DNA of 31,950 bases from CAYVZZ01 sp964456185. Its GTDB lineage: Bacteria > Pseudomonadota > Gammaproteobacteria > Pseudomonadales > Alcanivoracaceae. The stretch covers positions 1 through 31,950 of the forward strand of contig CAYVZZ010000013.1 in assembly GCA_964456185.1 (NCBI GenBank). Direction: 5' to 3'. The translations under genes and the position numbers were made by a program. The notes under the pieces were generated by a model. That model was not told the DNA's origin and searched no databases. It worked only from the letters and a program-made list of their open reading frames with translations. Shown here piece after piece: positions 14,664 to 23,880 of this stretch (the stretch's first letter is position 1; every line of letters begins with the position of its first letter).

Positions 14664-16828
14664 GCCGGTTCCACCTTGGCGTATTGCTGCACCAGCCATT
14701 TGCTGCCGACGGTGTCGAAGTTGATTTGCATACGCGCGTTGCTGCCCAGCCCTTCGATGCGCAATAGAGTACCTTCACCAAAGCGTGCGTGCTTCACACG
14801 CATGCCCAGGCAAAAGCCGTCCAGCTCGGTTTTCTCGCTCAGGCGTGGCGAGGGCTTGTTTCGCAATGAGGCGGTGTTGCGCGTGGCGCGCACTTCTTCC
14901 ACTAGCTCGCTCGGCAGCTCACGCAAAAAGCGCGACGGCATGCGCATGGAATCGGTAACACCCCACAAACGCCGACTTTCAGCGTAGGTGAGATAAAGGC
15001 TGTGCATGGCGCGGGTGATGCCGACGTAACAAAGCCGACGTTCTTCTTGCAGGCGTTGTGGATCATCAGCCGACAACTGATGAGGAAAAAGCCCTTCTTC
15101 CATGCCCGCCAAGAACACCAGCGGAAATTCCAACCCTTTGGCGGAATGTAGGGTCATCATTTGCACGGCGTCGCCTTCGTCATCATCGCGGTCACCGGCA
15201 TCCAGTGATACCTGATCCAGAAACAGCGTCAGCGGATCCAGGCCTTCGCTTTCATCGGCTTCGTCCGGCTCGAATTCGCGTGTGGCACCAATCAGCTCTT
15301 TTAGCGTTTCGCAACGATCGGTGTGTTTACTCTGGTCTTCACGCTGGTATTTTTCCCAGAGACCCGACTGGTGAATGACGATGCGCGTTTGCTCCGACAG
15401 CGGCTTGTCTTTACAGGCGATTTGCAGTTCGCCGATCAGCTCGAGGAAACGTCCCACGGCACTAGCCGCTCGGCCTGATAACTGTTGACCTGCCACTAAT
15501 TCAGAGGCTGCACGCCATAACGGCAGGCCGCGCTGACGGGCTTCATCACGAATTAAGGTTAACGTCTTCTGACCAATGCCTCGCGCTGGCACATTTATCA
15601 CCCGCTCCATAGCCGCGTCGGATTCGGGGCGATTAATGAGCTGCAAATAGGCCAGAGCGTGTTTGATTTCCTGACGCTGGAAAAAGCGCTGGCCGCCGTA
15701 AATGCGGTAGCTGATGCCGCATTGCAGCAGAGCTTCTTCCAGCACACGCGACTGGGCGTTGGAGCGATACAAAATAGCTACGTCGCTGGCGGCTTGCCCG
15801 CTGTCCAACCAGGCTTGAATGCGTCCGGTAATGAAGCGGGCTTCGTCCACTTCATTAAAGGCGGCGTAACTGTGTAGCGGTTCGCCATCCTTTCCCTCGG
15901 TCCACAGAGTCTTTCCGAGGCGATCGGCGTTGTGGGAAATAACCGCATTAGCGGCTTTCAAGATATTGCTGGTCGAGCGATAGTTTTGTTCTAGGCGAAT
16001 GGTGCGCAGCGTTGGAAAATCCTGCCCCAGCAGCTGCAAATTTTCGACCTTGGCACCGCGCCAGCCGTAGATGGATTGGTCATCGTCACCCACCACGGTG
16101 ACGCCATTGTCATCACAGGCTAACAACTTGAGCCAGGCATATTGAATGGCGTTGGTATCTTGAAACTCGTCGACCAATAAATGCCGGAAACGGCGTTGGT
16201 AATGCTGCAGCAATTCACTGTTATCACGCAACAATTCCAGCGCGCGTAACAACAGCTCGTTGAAATCGACCAGCCCGCTTTTCTGGCAACGTTCCTCATA
16301 GGCGGTGTAGATCCGCAGCATGGTTTGCCGAAACAAATCATGCCCTGCCTCGACGTGTCGTGCCCGCAGGCCATCGTCTTTGCAACGGTTAATAAAGCCA
16401 GCCGCCTGACGCGCCGGCCAGCGTTTTTCATCCAACTCCTGCTCGCGCAGAATACGCTTAACCAACCGCACCTGATCATCGGAATCCATAATCTGGAAGC
16501 CTTCGACCAAGCCGGCCTCTTGCCAGTGGCGACGCAACAAACGGTGGGCGATACCATGAAAAGTGCCCACCCACATGCCGCCAACCGGGCGCGCAAGTAG
16601 CTCTTCCAGCCGCCCGCGCATTTCACGCGCAGCCTTATTCGTAAAGGTGACGGCCAAAATGGCATGCGGGCTGATGTATTCTTGCGTCACCAGCCAGGCA
16701 ATGCGATGCACCAGTACGCGCGTTTTACCGGAACCGGCACCCGCAAGCACTAATAAACGAGAGTCATCGGCCACCACCGCATCGCGCTGAGCCGGATTCA
16801 AAAGGTCGAGCAATATATCGGGATTCAT
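14660..16828 (-). CDS. uvrD: DNA helicase II UvrD
   Basis: A 722-residue superfamily 1A 3'-5' helicase acting in nucleotide excision repair and mismatch repair; E. coli UvrD has 720. Walker A AGAGSGKT is at 29-36, with the Walker B region LLVDEFQDTN, motif III DDDQSIYGWRGA and QNYRST. The C-terminal Tudor-like tail includes HARFGEGTLLRIEGLG. Of two tandem ATGs (16831 and 16828) the second aligns with the E. coli start, since MNPDILLDLLNPAQRDAV corresponds to the E. coli N-terminus; no ribosome binding site is evident. An E. coli-type LexA box was not seen upstream. It is divergent from the GGDEF/EAL gene. Confidence 0.96.
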   Translation of the reverse strand: MNPDILLDLLNPAQRDAVVADDSRLLVLAGAGSGKTRVLVHRIAWLVTQEYISPHAILAVTFTNKAAREMRGRLEELLARPVGGMWVGTFHGIAHRLLRRHWQEAGLVEGFQIMDSDDQVRLVKRILREQELDEKRWPARQAAGFINRCKDDGLRARHVEAGHDLFRQTMLRIYTAYEERCQKSGLVDFNELLLRALELLRDNSELLQHYQRRFRHLLVDEFQDTNAIQYAWLKLLACDDNGVTVVGDDDQSIYGWRGAKVENLQLLGQDFPTLRTIRLEQNYRSTSNILKAANAVISHNADRLGKTLWTEGKDGEPLHSYAAFNEVDEARFITGRIQAWLDSGQAASDVAILYRSNAQSRVLEEALLQCGISYRIYGGQRFFQRQEIKHALAYLQLINRPESDAAMERVINVPARGIGQKTLTLIRDEARQRGLPLWRAASELVAGQQLSGRAASAVGRFLELIGELQIACKDKPLSEQTRIVIHQSGLWEKYQREDQSKHTDRCETLKELIGATREFEPDEADESEGLDPLTLFLDQVSLDAGDRDDDEGDAVQMMTLHSAKGLEFPLVFLAGMEEGLFPHQLSADDPQRLQEERRLCYVGITRAMHSLYLTYAESRRLWGVTDSMRMPSRFLRELPSELVEEVRATRNTASLRNKPSPRLSEKTELDGFCLGMRVKHARFGEGTLLRIEGLGSNARMQINFDTVGSKWLVQQYAKVEPA

Positions 16829-16900
16829 CATGGCGCAACATGGTAGCAAAAACGAAAGAAGGGCGCGCTAACCGAATACAGCACCTAACATTGATGAAAT

Positions 16901-16944
16901 GAATGTACAAAGTCGTAAATCAACCTTTATTTTTTCGTACATTC
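16901..16944. promoter_or_regulatory. Inverted repeat in the uvrD / GGDEF-EAL divergent intergenic region
   Basis: The perfect 8-bp arms GAATGTAC (16901-16908) and GTACATTC (16937-16944) are separated by 28 bases that include a T-rich run (CTTTATTTTTT). It lies centrally in the 202-bp space between two divergent genes. It could be a regulator site or part of a divergent promoter; nothing identifies the protein that might bind. The rest of this space shows no other clear element. Confidence 0.35.
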
Positions 16945-17030
16945 GTGCAGACTGAAGCAGTAGAGCTGAAAATGGATTTTTCAGTGACGGGATGGCGCAG
17001 CCGATTACAATAAACCGCCAACTTAAGTAA

Positions 17031-19943
17031 ATGGAAGCCATCGTTTTGGAGATGCCGTTGGTTACCCCACCGCAGACAACAAGCCGTGCATTGTATTTTG
17101 AGCAAGCAAAACTGCTGCTCCGTGCCGCTCCTTTGCTGTTACTCACTGAAGTATTGGCAATTGGCGCAATCGCTTGGCTTTATGCTGATGGCCCCGCCTC
17201 ACTGCAGGCTTGGTGGTTATGGGTGCTGCTATCTCTCTTATCCATCGGCGGCCGCTTCCTCTTTATTGTCCCCTATCGTCGGCAAGTGCGTGATGCCCGG
17301 TCGAACGGGAACACGGCTTCCATTGATTCAAGGCATTTTTTGCGCCAACTCACGGCAGTTATCTTGGCCGGCACGCTGCCCTTTATCATTGCCGCCCCGC
17401 TATTTGTTCCGCCTACTTCGGCAGCACTTGTGTCTTATCTGCCCACTTTGCAGCTATTATCTTGTTACGTTGCCCTCTTGGGGCTGTGTTTTGTTGCCAT
17501 TGGCAGTACAGCAGCCAAACAATCGCTCATGGTGGCGTACATCCTGCTCGTCATGAGCCCGATCACCATCACCAGTAACTGGGATGACATCACCGGCCAC
17601 ACTACTGCACTGGTTGCGCTGCTGCCCGTGCTTATTATTGGCATGCTGATTGCCGGCACCCTTGTCAATCGTGTGGTGATGCACACGTTACGCACCAAAT
17701 TGAACAACCGCTCGCTCATCAGCTTTCTGGAAACAGCACGGAAGGATGCAGAGGGGCTCAGTAACAAGCTGGCACAGGAAATGTTTGAACGTCGTGAAGC
17801 ACGGCAAAACCTGCAAAAAGCAAAAGAGCGGCTTGAGCTCATGGTCGACTCACGCACCAAAGAGCTACGCAACGCCAACCAAGAGCTCACCTCGACTAGC
17901 CGCTTGTTGCAACTGGCACTGGATGCCAGCCAAATCGCCATGTGGGAATGGCACCTGGATACCGACAACGCCTTTCAGGCCAATGCAGAAGAGCTGCTGG
18001 GGATCAAATTACAACCGGATGGCGTGCCCGAACAATTGCGTCACCTCATCCACCCGGATGATCGCCCTGCGGTGCGCCACGCCATGACTGAGCATCTGCG
18101 CGGCAACACGCCTTATTATAAAAGCATCTATCGCATGAAGCATGCTGACGGCTCTTGGGTGTGGGTAGAAGACCACGGCCAGGTCATTGAACGTAATAGC
18201 GACCAGCACGCCACCCATATGATTGGTACGCGGCGCGATGTCACCGAACAACAAGAAGCTGAAAACCAACGCCGGCTAGCGGCCACCGTATTTGAAAGTG
18301 CAGCCGAGGCTATCTTTGTTTTCGACAGCAAATTTCACTTTCTCGCGGTTAACGACAGCTTTAGCTATATCACTGGGTTTGATGAAGACGATGTCATTGG
18401 TCACGTTGTGCGCCCCATCAACAAAGAAAATGCATCAATTTACGAAGACATTAAACAGCAGCTATACAGCGAGGGCTTTTGGCAAGGCGAACTGCACGCC
18501 CGACGAAAAAATGGTGAATTTTACCCACAGTGGCTACAAATTAACGCCGTTTATAACGATGACCACCAGCTTACTCACTTTGTCGCCATGGCGTCAGATC
18601 TCACCGAGCGCCGTAAGGGCGAAGAACGCCTTAAGTTCCTATCCAGCCATGACCGCCTTACTGGTTTGGCTAACCGCAAACAATTCAGCGATGCACTACA
18701 GCGCCAAATCACCATGGCGCATCTCAAGCGCACCCAAGTGGCTTTGCTGTATCTCAACATTGACCGTTTCAAAGCCATCAACGACAGTCTTGGGCATCAA
18801 ATTGGTGACGAGGTATTGAAAATTTGTGCACAACGCCTACAAGAACACCGCATCAGCGATGAAATGGTGGCGCGTATTGATGGCGATGAATTTACTATCT
18901 TACTGCCGTATCAGAATGATAAAACGGTTCACAAACTCAGCACCCGCCTAATCAACTGCTTAAAGCAACCCATCAAAGTGCAAGATCACGAGCTTCTACT
19001 GGGCGCTAGCGTCGGCATTTCGTTGTATCCGGAGACGGCCGAAGATTCACACACCATGATCAGCCAAGCCGATATCGCCATGCACCAAGCCAAACGCAAA
19101 GGCGGCAATATCGCGCAGCTTTATCGCAGCGACATGCGCATGGCGACCATCGAGCAGCTGGCGCTAGAAACCAGCTTGCGCAAGGCCGTCACCAACGAAG
19201 AATTCCGCGTTTATTACCAACCCAAACTCGATCTGGCCAATGGCAAGATTGTCGGCGCCGAAGCATTAGTACGCTGGCAACACCCCACCATGGGACTGCT
19301 TAGCCCCGCAGCTTTCGTGCCGCTGGCCGAAGAAACCGGTCTAATTACCGATATTGGCGAATGGGTGTTGCACGAAGCCTGCCGCCAGACATCTGACTGG
19401 CATAAGCGCGGTATCGACACGCACCTAAAAATGTCGGTCAACCTGTCGGCGCAGCAGTTCCGCAGCACAGATGTGGTTCAACTCGTGCAATCAGCACTTG
19501 AGACGAGTCAGCTGTCGCCATCGCAACTGGAAATGGAGATCACCGAGACGCTTCTGATGGACGATCTCGAAGCCAACATCGATATTTTAAGCGATATTCG
19601 AGGTATCGGCGTCGGTCTGTCATTGGATGATTTCGGTACTGGCTACTCCTCGCTAAGTTATCTGAAACGTTTCCCCATCGACGAACTAAAAATCGATCGC
19701 GCTTTTGTGATGGATCTCGACGGCAGCAGCGAAGATGCCGCCATTGTGCAGGCCGTCATCACCATGGCGCATAGCCTCAACCTCAACGTCATTGCTGAGG
19801 GCGTAGAAACCCAATCACAACTGGAAATCTTGCGCAGCATGGGGGCTGATGCCATCCAGGGCTATCTGATTAGCCGCCCGGTCCCCGCCGAAGACTTTGA
19901 GGAGTTGCTGACAAACCAGCATAATTGGCGACGTCAGCAATAA
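17031..19943 (+). CDS. Membrane PAS-PAS-GGDEF-EAL protein (c-di-GMP turnover)
   Basis: A 970-residue sensor. About six transmembrane helices lie in residues 30-215, a coiled coil at about 235-290, two PAS domains (about 292-410 and 415-540), GGDEF at 545-705 and EAL at 715-960. The GGDEF signature reads DGDEF (617-621), with Asp in place of the first Gly, so cyclase activity is doubtful. An RISD (607-610) sits one residue further out than a canonical I-site. The EAL domain looks complete: EALVRW (Glu744), SVNLSAQQF, DDFGTGYSSL, EGVET. It is therefore probably a phosphodiesterase tuned by membrane or PAS signals. The ATG at 17031 is taken. waaC follows 16 bases after the stop. Confidence 0.92.
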   Translation: MEAIVLEMPLVTPPQTTSRALYFEQAKLLLRAAPLLLLTEVLAIGAIAWLYADGPASLQAWWLWVLLSLLSIGGRFLFIVPYRRQVRDARSNGNTASIDSRHFLRQLTAVILAGTLPFIIAAPLFVPPTSAALVSYLPTLQLLSCYVALLGLCFVAIGSTAAKQSLMVAYILLVMSPITITSNWDDITGHTTALVALLPVLIIGMLIAGTLVNRVVMHTLRTKLNNRSLISFLETARKDAEGLSNKLAQEMFERREARQNLQKAKERLELMVDSRTKELRNANQELTSTSRLLQLALDASQIAMWEWHLDTDNAFQANAEELLGIKLQPDGVPEQLRHLIHPDDRPAVRHAMTEHLRGNTPYYKSIYRMKHADGSWVWVEDHGQVIERNSDQHATHMIGTRRDVTEQQEAENQRRLAATVFESAAEAIFVFDSKFHFLAVNDSFSYITGFDEDDVIGHVVRPINKENASIYEDIKQQLYSEGFWQGELHARRKNGEFYPQWLQINAVYNDDHQLTHFVAMASDLTERRKGEERLKFLSSHDRLTGLANRKQFSDALQRQITMAHLKRTQVALLYLNIDRFKAINDSLGHQIGDEVLKICAQRLQEHRISDEMVARIDGDEFTILLPYQNDKTVHKLSTRLINCLKQPIKVQDHELLLGASVGISLYPETAEDSHTMISQADIAMHQAKRKGGNIAQLYRSDMRMATIEQLALETSLRKAVTNEEFRVYYQPKLDLANGKIVGAEALVRWQHPTMGLLSPAAFVPLAEETGLITDIGEWVLHEACRQTSDWHKRGIDTHLKMSVNLSAQQFRSTDVVQLVQSALETSQLSPSQLEMEITETLLMDDLEANIDILSDIRGIGVGLSLDDFGTGYSSLSYLKRFPIDELKIDRAFVMDLDGSSEDAAIVQAVITMAHSLNLNVIAEGVETQSQLEILRSMGADAIQGYLISRPVPAEDFEELLTNQHNWRRQQ

Positions 19944-19959
19944 TCTAGGCTCATCTTTC

Positions 19960-21000
19960 GTGCACATCCTGATTGTTAAAATGACCTCCATGGGGGACTT
20001 GGTGCAGGCATTGCCCGCACTCAGTGACGCCCGGCAGGTCTTTCCCGATATTACCTTCGATTGGGTGGCCGATACCGCTTTTGCCGAGATACCTACTTGG
20101 CACCCAGCCGTTAACAAGGTCATCGTCAGCGCTCACCGACGCTGGAAACAAGCCCCGCGCGACGCCTTGCGCAATCAGCCGGGTGCTTTTCGGCCTTTTG
20201 TGCGCCAACTACGCGCCAAGCGTTATGACGCCATCATTGATGCGCAAACCAATATTAAAAGCGCAGTAGTAACTGCCATGACACGCGGCATTAAACACGG
20301 CCCCGACAAAACCGGTGTGCGGGAATATCCGGCGCACTGGGCGTATCGGCGGCGTCATAATGTCAGCCAGCAGCAACACTCGATTCGCCGCTGGCGCGAA
20401 CTGTTTGCCAAATCGCTGGGTTATACCTTGCCCAACACGCCCCCCGATTTTGGCCTAAAAGACAAAAGCTGGCCGGCAACCAACAACCTGCCAGCAAGTG
20501 ACTATATTGTGGGCGTGCCCAATGCCAGCTGGCCAACCAAGCAATGGCAAGACGACCACTGGCGCAACATCATTGCGCTGGCCGCCAAACGGCAGCTTAA
20601 GGTGCTGCTCACATCTGGCTCGGCTGCCGAAAAAGCCCACTGTGACCGCCTGGCGAAAGGCTTTGACAATGCCATCGCCCTGCCACGTAAAAGCCTCACC
20701 GAGATGGCCGCTATTATGCTTGGCGCGCGCGGCACGATTAGTGTCGATACGGGATTGGCGCATGTTTCCGCCGCTTTGGATATCCCCACCCTGACCCTTT
20801 ATGGCCCCACTGACCCGGCACTGATCGGCGCAACCGGTGCAGCCTCGGTGCACCTTGTGGCTAGCGGCTATGATTGCATTCCCTGCTACAACAAGACTTG
20901 CGAGGTAGCACACTATCGCGGCCCCGACGCGCAATGTTTGCGCGACATTGCGGTTCATGATGTGTGGCAGCGTTTCACCCAACTGGCCGGGCTAACATGA
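19960..21000 (+). CDS. waaC: Lipopolysaccharide heptosyltransferase I
   Basis: WaaC adds the first L-glycero-D-manno-heptose to Kdo of lipid A. A 346-residue glycosyltransferase family 9 protein. The start region HILIVKMTSMGDLVQALPAL and the segment FAEIPTWHPAVNKVI are typical of heptosyltransferase I. The C-terminal donor-site region SVDTGLAHVSAALDIPTLTLYGPTDP is also well conserved. The start is GTG at 19960, as the motif begins at the next codons. The stop overlaps the start of the ABC exporter gene as ATGA. A cysteine-rich segment CIPCYNKTC lies near 305, common in this family. Confidence 0.93.
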   Translation: MHILIVKMTSMGDLVQALPALSDARQVFPDITFDWVADTAFAEIPTWHPAVNKVIVSAHRRWKQAPRDALRNQPGAFRPFVRQLRAKRYDAIIDAQTNIKSAVVTAMTRGIKHGPDKTGVREYPAHWAYRRRHNVSQQQHSIRRWRELFAKSLGYTLPNTPPDFGLKDKSWPATNNLPASDYIVGVPNASWPTKQWQDDHWRNIIALAAKRQLKVLLTSGSAAEKAHCDRLAKGFDNAIALPRKSLTEMAAIMLGARGTISVDTGLAHVSAALDIPTLTLYGPTDPALIGATGAASVHLVASGYDCIPCYNKTCEVAHYRGPDAQCLRDIAVHDVWQRFTQLAGLT

Positions 21001-22829
21001 TTTTTCGCTGGTTTGAATCACGTATCAAGGTGTTTGACGAGGTGCCGGAAGGCACCCCTCCCAAAACGGTCGGACGCTTTTACTTGTTTTATTTACGCCA
21101 AGTCTGGCCGGTTTTTGTGGCGTTACTGGTCGTTGGTTTTTTCGTCGCCGGTATCGAAGTCGCACTGTTTGGCTTCATCGGGCGTTTGGTCGATTTGGTG
21201 AAAAATGCCGAAGCGGCCACCTTCTTTACGGCGCATGGTGAAGAGCTGGCCTGGATGGCCTTTGTGGTGGTTATCGCTCGCCCCTTTTTCAGCTTTCTGC
21301 ACAACCTGCTGATTAACCAAACCGTCGCCCCGCACCTCACCAACCGCATTCGCTGGCAAAACCATCGCTATGTGATGCAACAAAGCATGGCGTTTTTCCA
21401 AAATGACCATGCCGGTCGCATTGCCAACCGCATCATGCGTACCGGCATGTCGATTCGCCAATCGACCATGCAGGTGGTCAACGCGCTTTGGTATGTCACC
21501 GTCTATGTGGGTAGCGCCATGGCGCTATTCGTACAGGCCGACGTTTGGCTAGTAGCGCCGCTATTGGTTTGGGTGGTGTTCTACATCGGTGCCTTGGCGA
21601 TTTTTATTCCCCAATTGAAAAAGCGTTCTTGGCTGGCATCGGCGGCCGCTTCGAAACTCATGGGGCGGGTGGTCGACGGCTACACCAACGTGCTCACTCT
21701 AAAACTGTTTGCACGCCGTCGGCACGAAACCCGTTATGTGCGTGATGCCATGGCCGAGCAGACTCACAAATTAGCCCGCATGACACGTATTTCAACGCTG
21801 CTCAACTCCAGTGTCACTACCATGAATGGCGGACTAATCGCCGGTACTGCCGCACTCGGTTTGTGGCTTTGGAGTAAAGGTAACGTCACCGTGGGTGACA
21901 TTGCCCTATCCACCGGGCTCGTCATTCGCATCAGCAACATGTCCGGCTGGATTATGATGGTCGTCAACATGGTGTTCGAGGCCGTGGGCACGGTGCAAGA
22001 CGGCATCACCAGCATTTCCCATCCACTCGACGTGCAAGATGCACCCGATGCACCACCGTTAAAAGTCACCAATGGCGAGGTAAGGCTGACCCAAGTCGGT
22101 TTCCATTACGACCAACAACGCCCACTATTTGAGCAACTTGATTTGGCCGTAAAAGGTGGTGAGAAAATCGGTCTGGTCGGCCCCTCTGGTGCCGGGAAGT
22201 CCACCCTCGTCCGGCTGCTGTTACGCCTTTACGATTTGAATCAGGGACAGATTCACATTGACGGGCAAGACATCGCCCGAGTGTCACAAGAAAGCCTGCG
22301 CTCGCAAATCGGCATGGTGACGCAAGATACCTCACTGCTGCACCGTTCCATCCGCGACAATATTCTCTACGGCGATCCCAGTGCGGATGAGGCCGCCATC
22401 GATGATGCGGTGCGCCGCGCCAAGGCCGATACGTTTATTCCCCAGCTGGAAGACAACAAAGGGCGCAAAGGTTATGACGCACTGGTAGGTGAACGCGGCG
22501 TCAAACTCAGCGGCGGCCAGCGCCAACGCATTGCCATCGCCCGGGTGTTACTGAAAAACGCTCCCATCCTCATTTTGGACGAAGCCACCAGCGCCCTGGA
22601 TTCCGAAGTTGAAGCCGCCATTCAAGACAGCCTCGATGCGCTGATGGACAACAAAACCGTTATCGCCATCGCCCATCGATTATCCACTATTGCACGCATG
22701 GACCGCTTAATCGTCATGGAAGAAGGGCGCATTGTCGAAATGGGCAGTCACAACGAATTGCTGGCAAACAACGGCCTATATGCCCGCCTTTGGCAACGAC
22801 AGACCGGGGGCTATATGGGGGAAGTGTAA
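20997..22829 (+). CDS. ABC exporter, fused permease and ATPase
   Basis: A 610-residue half-transporter of the type IV exporter fold. The transmembrane domain covers about 30-340 with six helices. The nucleotide-binding domain follows: Walker A GPSGAGKS (395-402), Q-loop VTQD (441-444), signature LSGGQ (504-508), Walker B ILILDEA (524-530) and H-loop His560 (AHRLST). It acts as a homodimer or with an unseen partner. Translational coupling to waaC (ATGA overlap) suggests a role in envelope lipid or glycan export, but sequence alone does not distinguish MsbA-like lipid flipping from drug or peptide export, and the length exceeds E. coli MsbA (582). The first copy of a 40-bp direct repeat begins four bases after its stop. 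Confidence 0.92.
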   Translation: MIFRWFESRIKVFDEVPEGTPPKTVGRFYLFYLRQVWPVFVALLVVGFFVAGIEVALFGFIGRLVDLVKNAEAATFFTAHGEELAWMAFVVVIARPFFSFLHNLLINQTVAPHLTNRIRWQNHRYVMQQSMAFFQNDHAGRIANRIMRTGMSIRQSTMQVVNALWYVTVYVGSAMALFVQADVWLVAPLLVWVVFYIGALAIFIPQLKKRSWLASAAASKLMGRVVDGYTNVLTLKLFARRRHETRYVRDAMAEQTHKLARMTRISTLLNSSVTTMNGGLIAGTAALGLWLWSKGNVTVGDIALSTGLVIRISNMSGWIMMVVNMVFEAVGTVQDGITSISHPLDVQDAPDAPPLKVTNGEVRLTQVGFHYDQQRPLFEQLDLAVKGGEKIGLVGPSGAGKSTLVRLLLRLYDLNQGQIHIDGQDIARVSQESLRSQIGMVTQDTSLLHRSIRDNILYGDPSADEAAIDDAVRRAKADTFIPQLEDNKGRKGYDALVGERGVKLSGGQRQRIAIARVLLKNAPILILDEATSALDSEVEAAIQDSLDALMDNKTVIAIAHRLSTIARMDRLIVMEEGRIVEMGSHNELLANNGLYARLWQRQTGGYMGEV

Positions 22830-22833
22830 CTGC

Positions 22834-22873
22834 TATACCGGCCACACCTCCAAACCGACTGACTTACGCTAAC
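22834..22873. repeat. Left 40-bp direct repeat bracketing the AbiE module
   Basis: Matches 24772-24811 in the same orientation with five mismatches in 40 positions and a perfect 23-bp core at 22847-22869. In the right copy this sequence carries the last codons and stop of the gst gene (minus strand). The left copy therefore looks like a duplicated gst 3' end. Between this repeat and the AbiEii stop, 22874-22961 holds no gene. A short hairpin GACA-GGTT-TGTC with an adjoining A-run (22903-22922) could be a weak minus-strand terminator. Confidence 0.85.
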
Positions 22874-22961
22874 ACGCGTTCTGGTGAATATCTCGCTTAT
22901 CGAAAAACCCGACAGGTTTGTCCGCCTTATCAGGGTGCAGCCAACAGATGTAGGACGAGTT

Positions 22962-23876
22962 TTATATCGTCAATATTTGTTGAAGCCGTTGGTAAGCCTC
23001 TAAATGTTTTTCTGGACTCATTTTGGCCAAGTTTTGCATTTTCCAACGAACAGCAGGTAACTGGTCGATTCCTGAAAGCTCCAAAAAAGACCAGTTGGGG
23101 GTGCGGTTCTTGAAAGACAGTAAAAATGATCGCTCTTTTGGCGTCAAAGACGAGTTTATGAGCCTCAGCAATTGCTCGCGAGTTGCTTCAAGCTCTGCTT
23201 GGGGAACGACCTCATCGGTCATATTCCGAAACTCCCCTTCGTAAACACCTGAGATATCTTTGAAGTTTGGTCTAAGCAGTTCGGAAATAGGGCGCGGGTG
23301 GCTAATGATATAAACCAACAAGGCTCTGCGAAGCTCATCGGTTAACCCCTCGTTATCAAGCAGCTGCTTAACATCGAACAGGTCCCTCGGATGTTGCCGA
23401 TCCAATGCAGCACAGATTTTCCCCGCGTATAAATCAGCAAAGCTCACCACTGAGATCTCGGCAAAACCAAACTCATCTTCAACAGTCCCACTTACTGGCA
23501 TGACTTGGGGCTCAAAAACCGTACCGCGTAGTACAGGAGACAACTCAATTTTGATTTGAACATTATCGTGCTCTACCAATAAGCGCAGGGCATCTGATTT
23601 ATCCTGGAAGACGCGAACAACACGAGTATTGCTGATATTAGCTGTGATCGTGGAGGCAAGGGTTTCTAGGTTACTCCTGATGGTATGTAGGGCTTCATTT
23701 CGTTCCATCATGGGCAGAAAAACTAAATCGATATCAACCGAAAACCGGGGAAAGTCACGAACAAACAGGTTGATAGCGGCTCCACCTTTTAGAGCAAAAC
23801 AGTCGTGCTGCGCAACAAAAGGAATAGTCCTGAGTAGTAGCTGCACCTGCCGGCAGTAGTGGCTTTGTCTATGCAT
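22962..23876 (-). CDS. abiEii: AbiEii-family nucleotidyltransferase toxin
   Basis: A 304-residue toxin of the AbiE type IV toxin-antitoxin system, first described in lactococcal phage abortive infection. The nucleotidyltransferase motif I is clear: LKGGAAINLF (29-38) followed by FSVDIDL, with Asp48 and Asp50 as metal ligands. IKIELSP at 108-114 and HPRDLFD at 162-168 match later conserved motifs of the family. Known members transfer nucleotides to target RNA; the target here is unknown. The ATG at 23876 comes four bases after the antitoxin stop, the usual order for a coupled antitoxin-toxin operon. The segment is visibly more A+T-rich than its neighbours and bracketed by direct repeats, so it was probably acquired. 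Confidence 0.92.
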   Translation of the reverse strand: MHRQSHYCRQVQLLLRTIPFVAQHDCFALKGGAAINLFVRDFPRFSVDIDLVFLPMMERNEALHTIRSNLETLASTITANISNTRVVRVFQDKSDALRLLVEHDNVQIKIELSPVLRGTVFEPQVMPVSGTVEDEFGFAEISVVSFADLYAGKICAALDRQHPRDLFDVKQLLDNEGLTDELRRALLVYIISHPRPISELLRPNFKDISGVYEGEFRNMTDEVVPQAELEATREQLLRLINSSLTPKERSFLLSFKNRTPNWSFLELSGIDQLPAVRWKMQNLAKMSPEKHLEAYQRLQQILTI

Positions 23877-23880
23877 GTTG

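Noticed and set aside
16120..16665. Minus-strand open frame of 181 codons within uvrD in another frame
   Set aside because: Cys/Trp/Ser-rich shadow frame of uvrD with no family resemblance.
16829..17030. LexA (SOS) box upstream of uvrD
   Set aside because: No CTGT-N8-ACAG-like site was found; the only clear symmetry is GAATGTAC/GTACATTC.
18292..18819. Plus-strand open frame of 175 codons inside the GGDEF-EAL gene
   Set aside because: It overlaps a strongly conserved domain gene in another frame, has Arg/Ser/Pro-rich low-quality composition and no recognisable domain.
20455..20982. Minus-strand open frame of 175 codons opposite waaC
   Set aside because: Antisense shadow of a conserved gene, common in G+C-rich DNA; no motif and no independent ribosome binding site seen.
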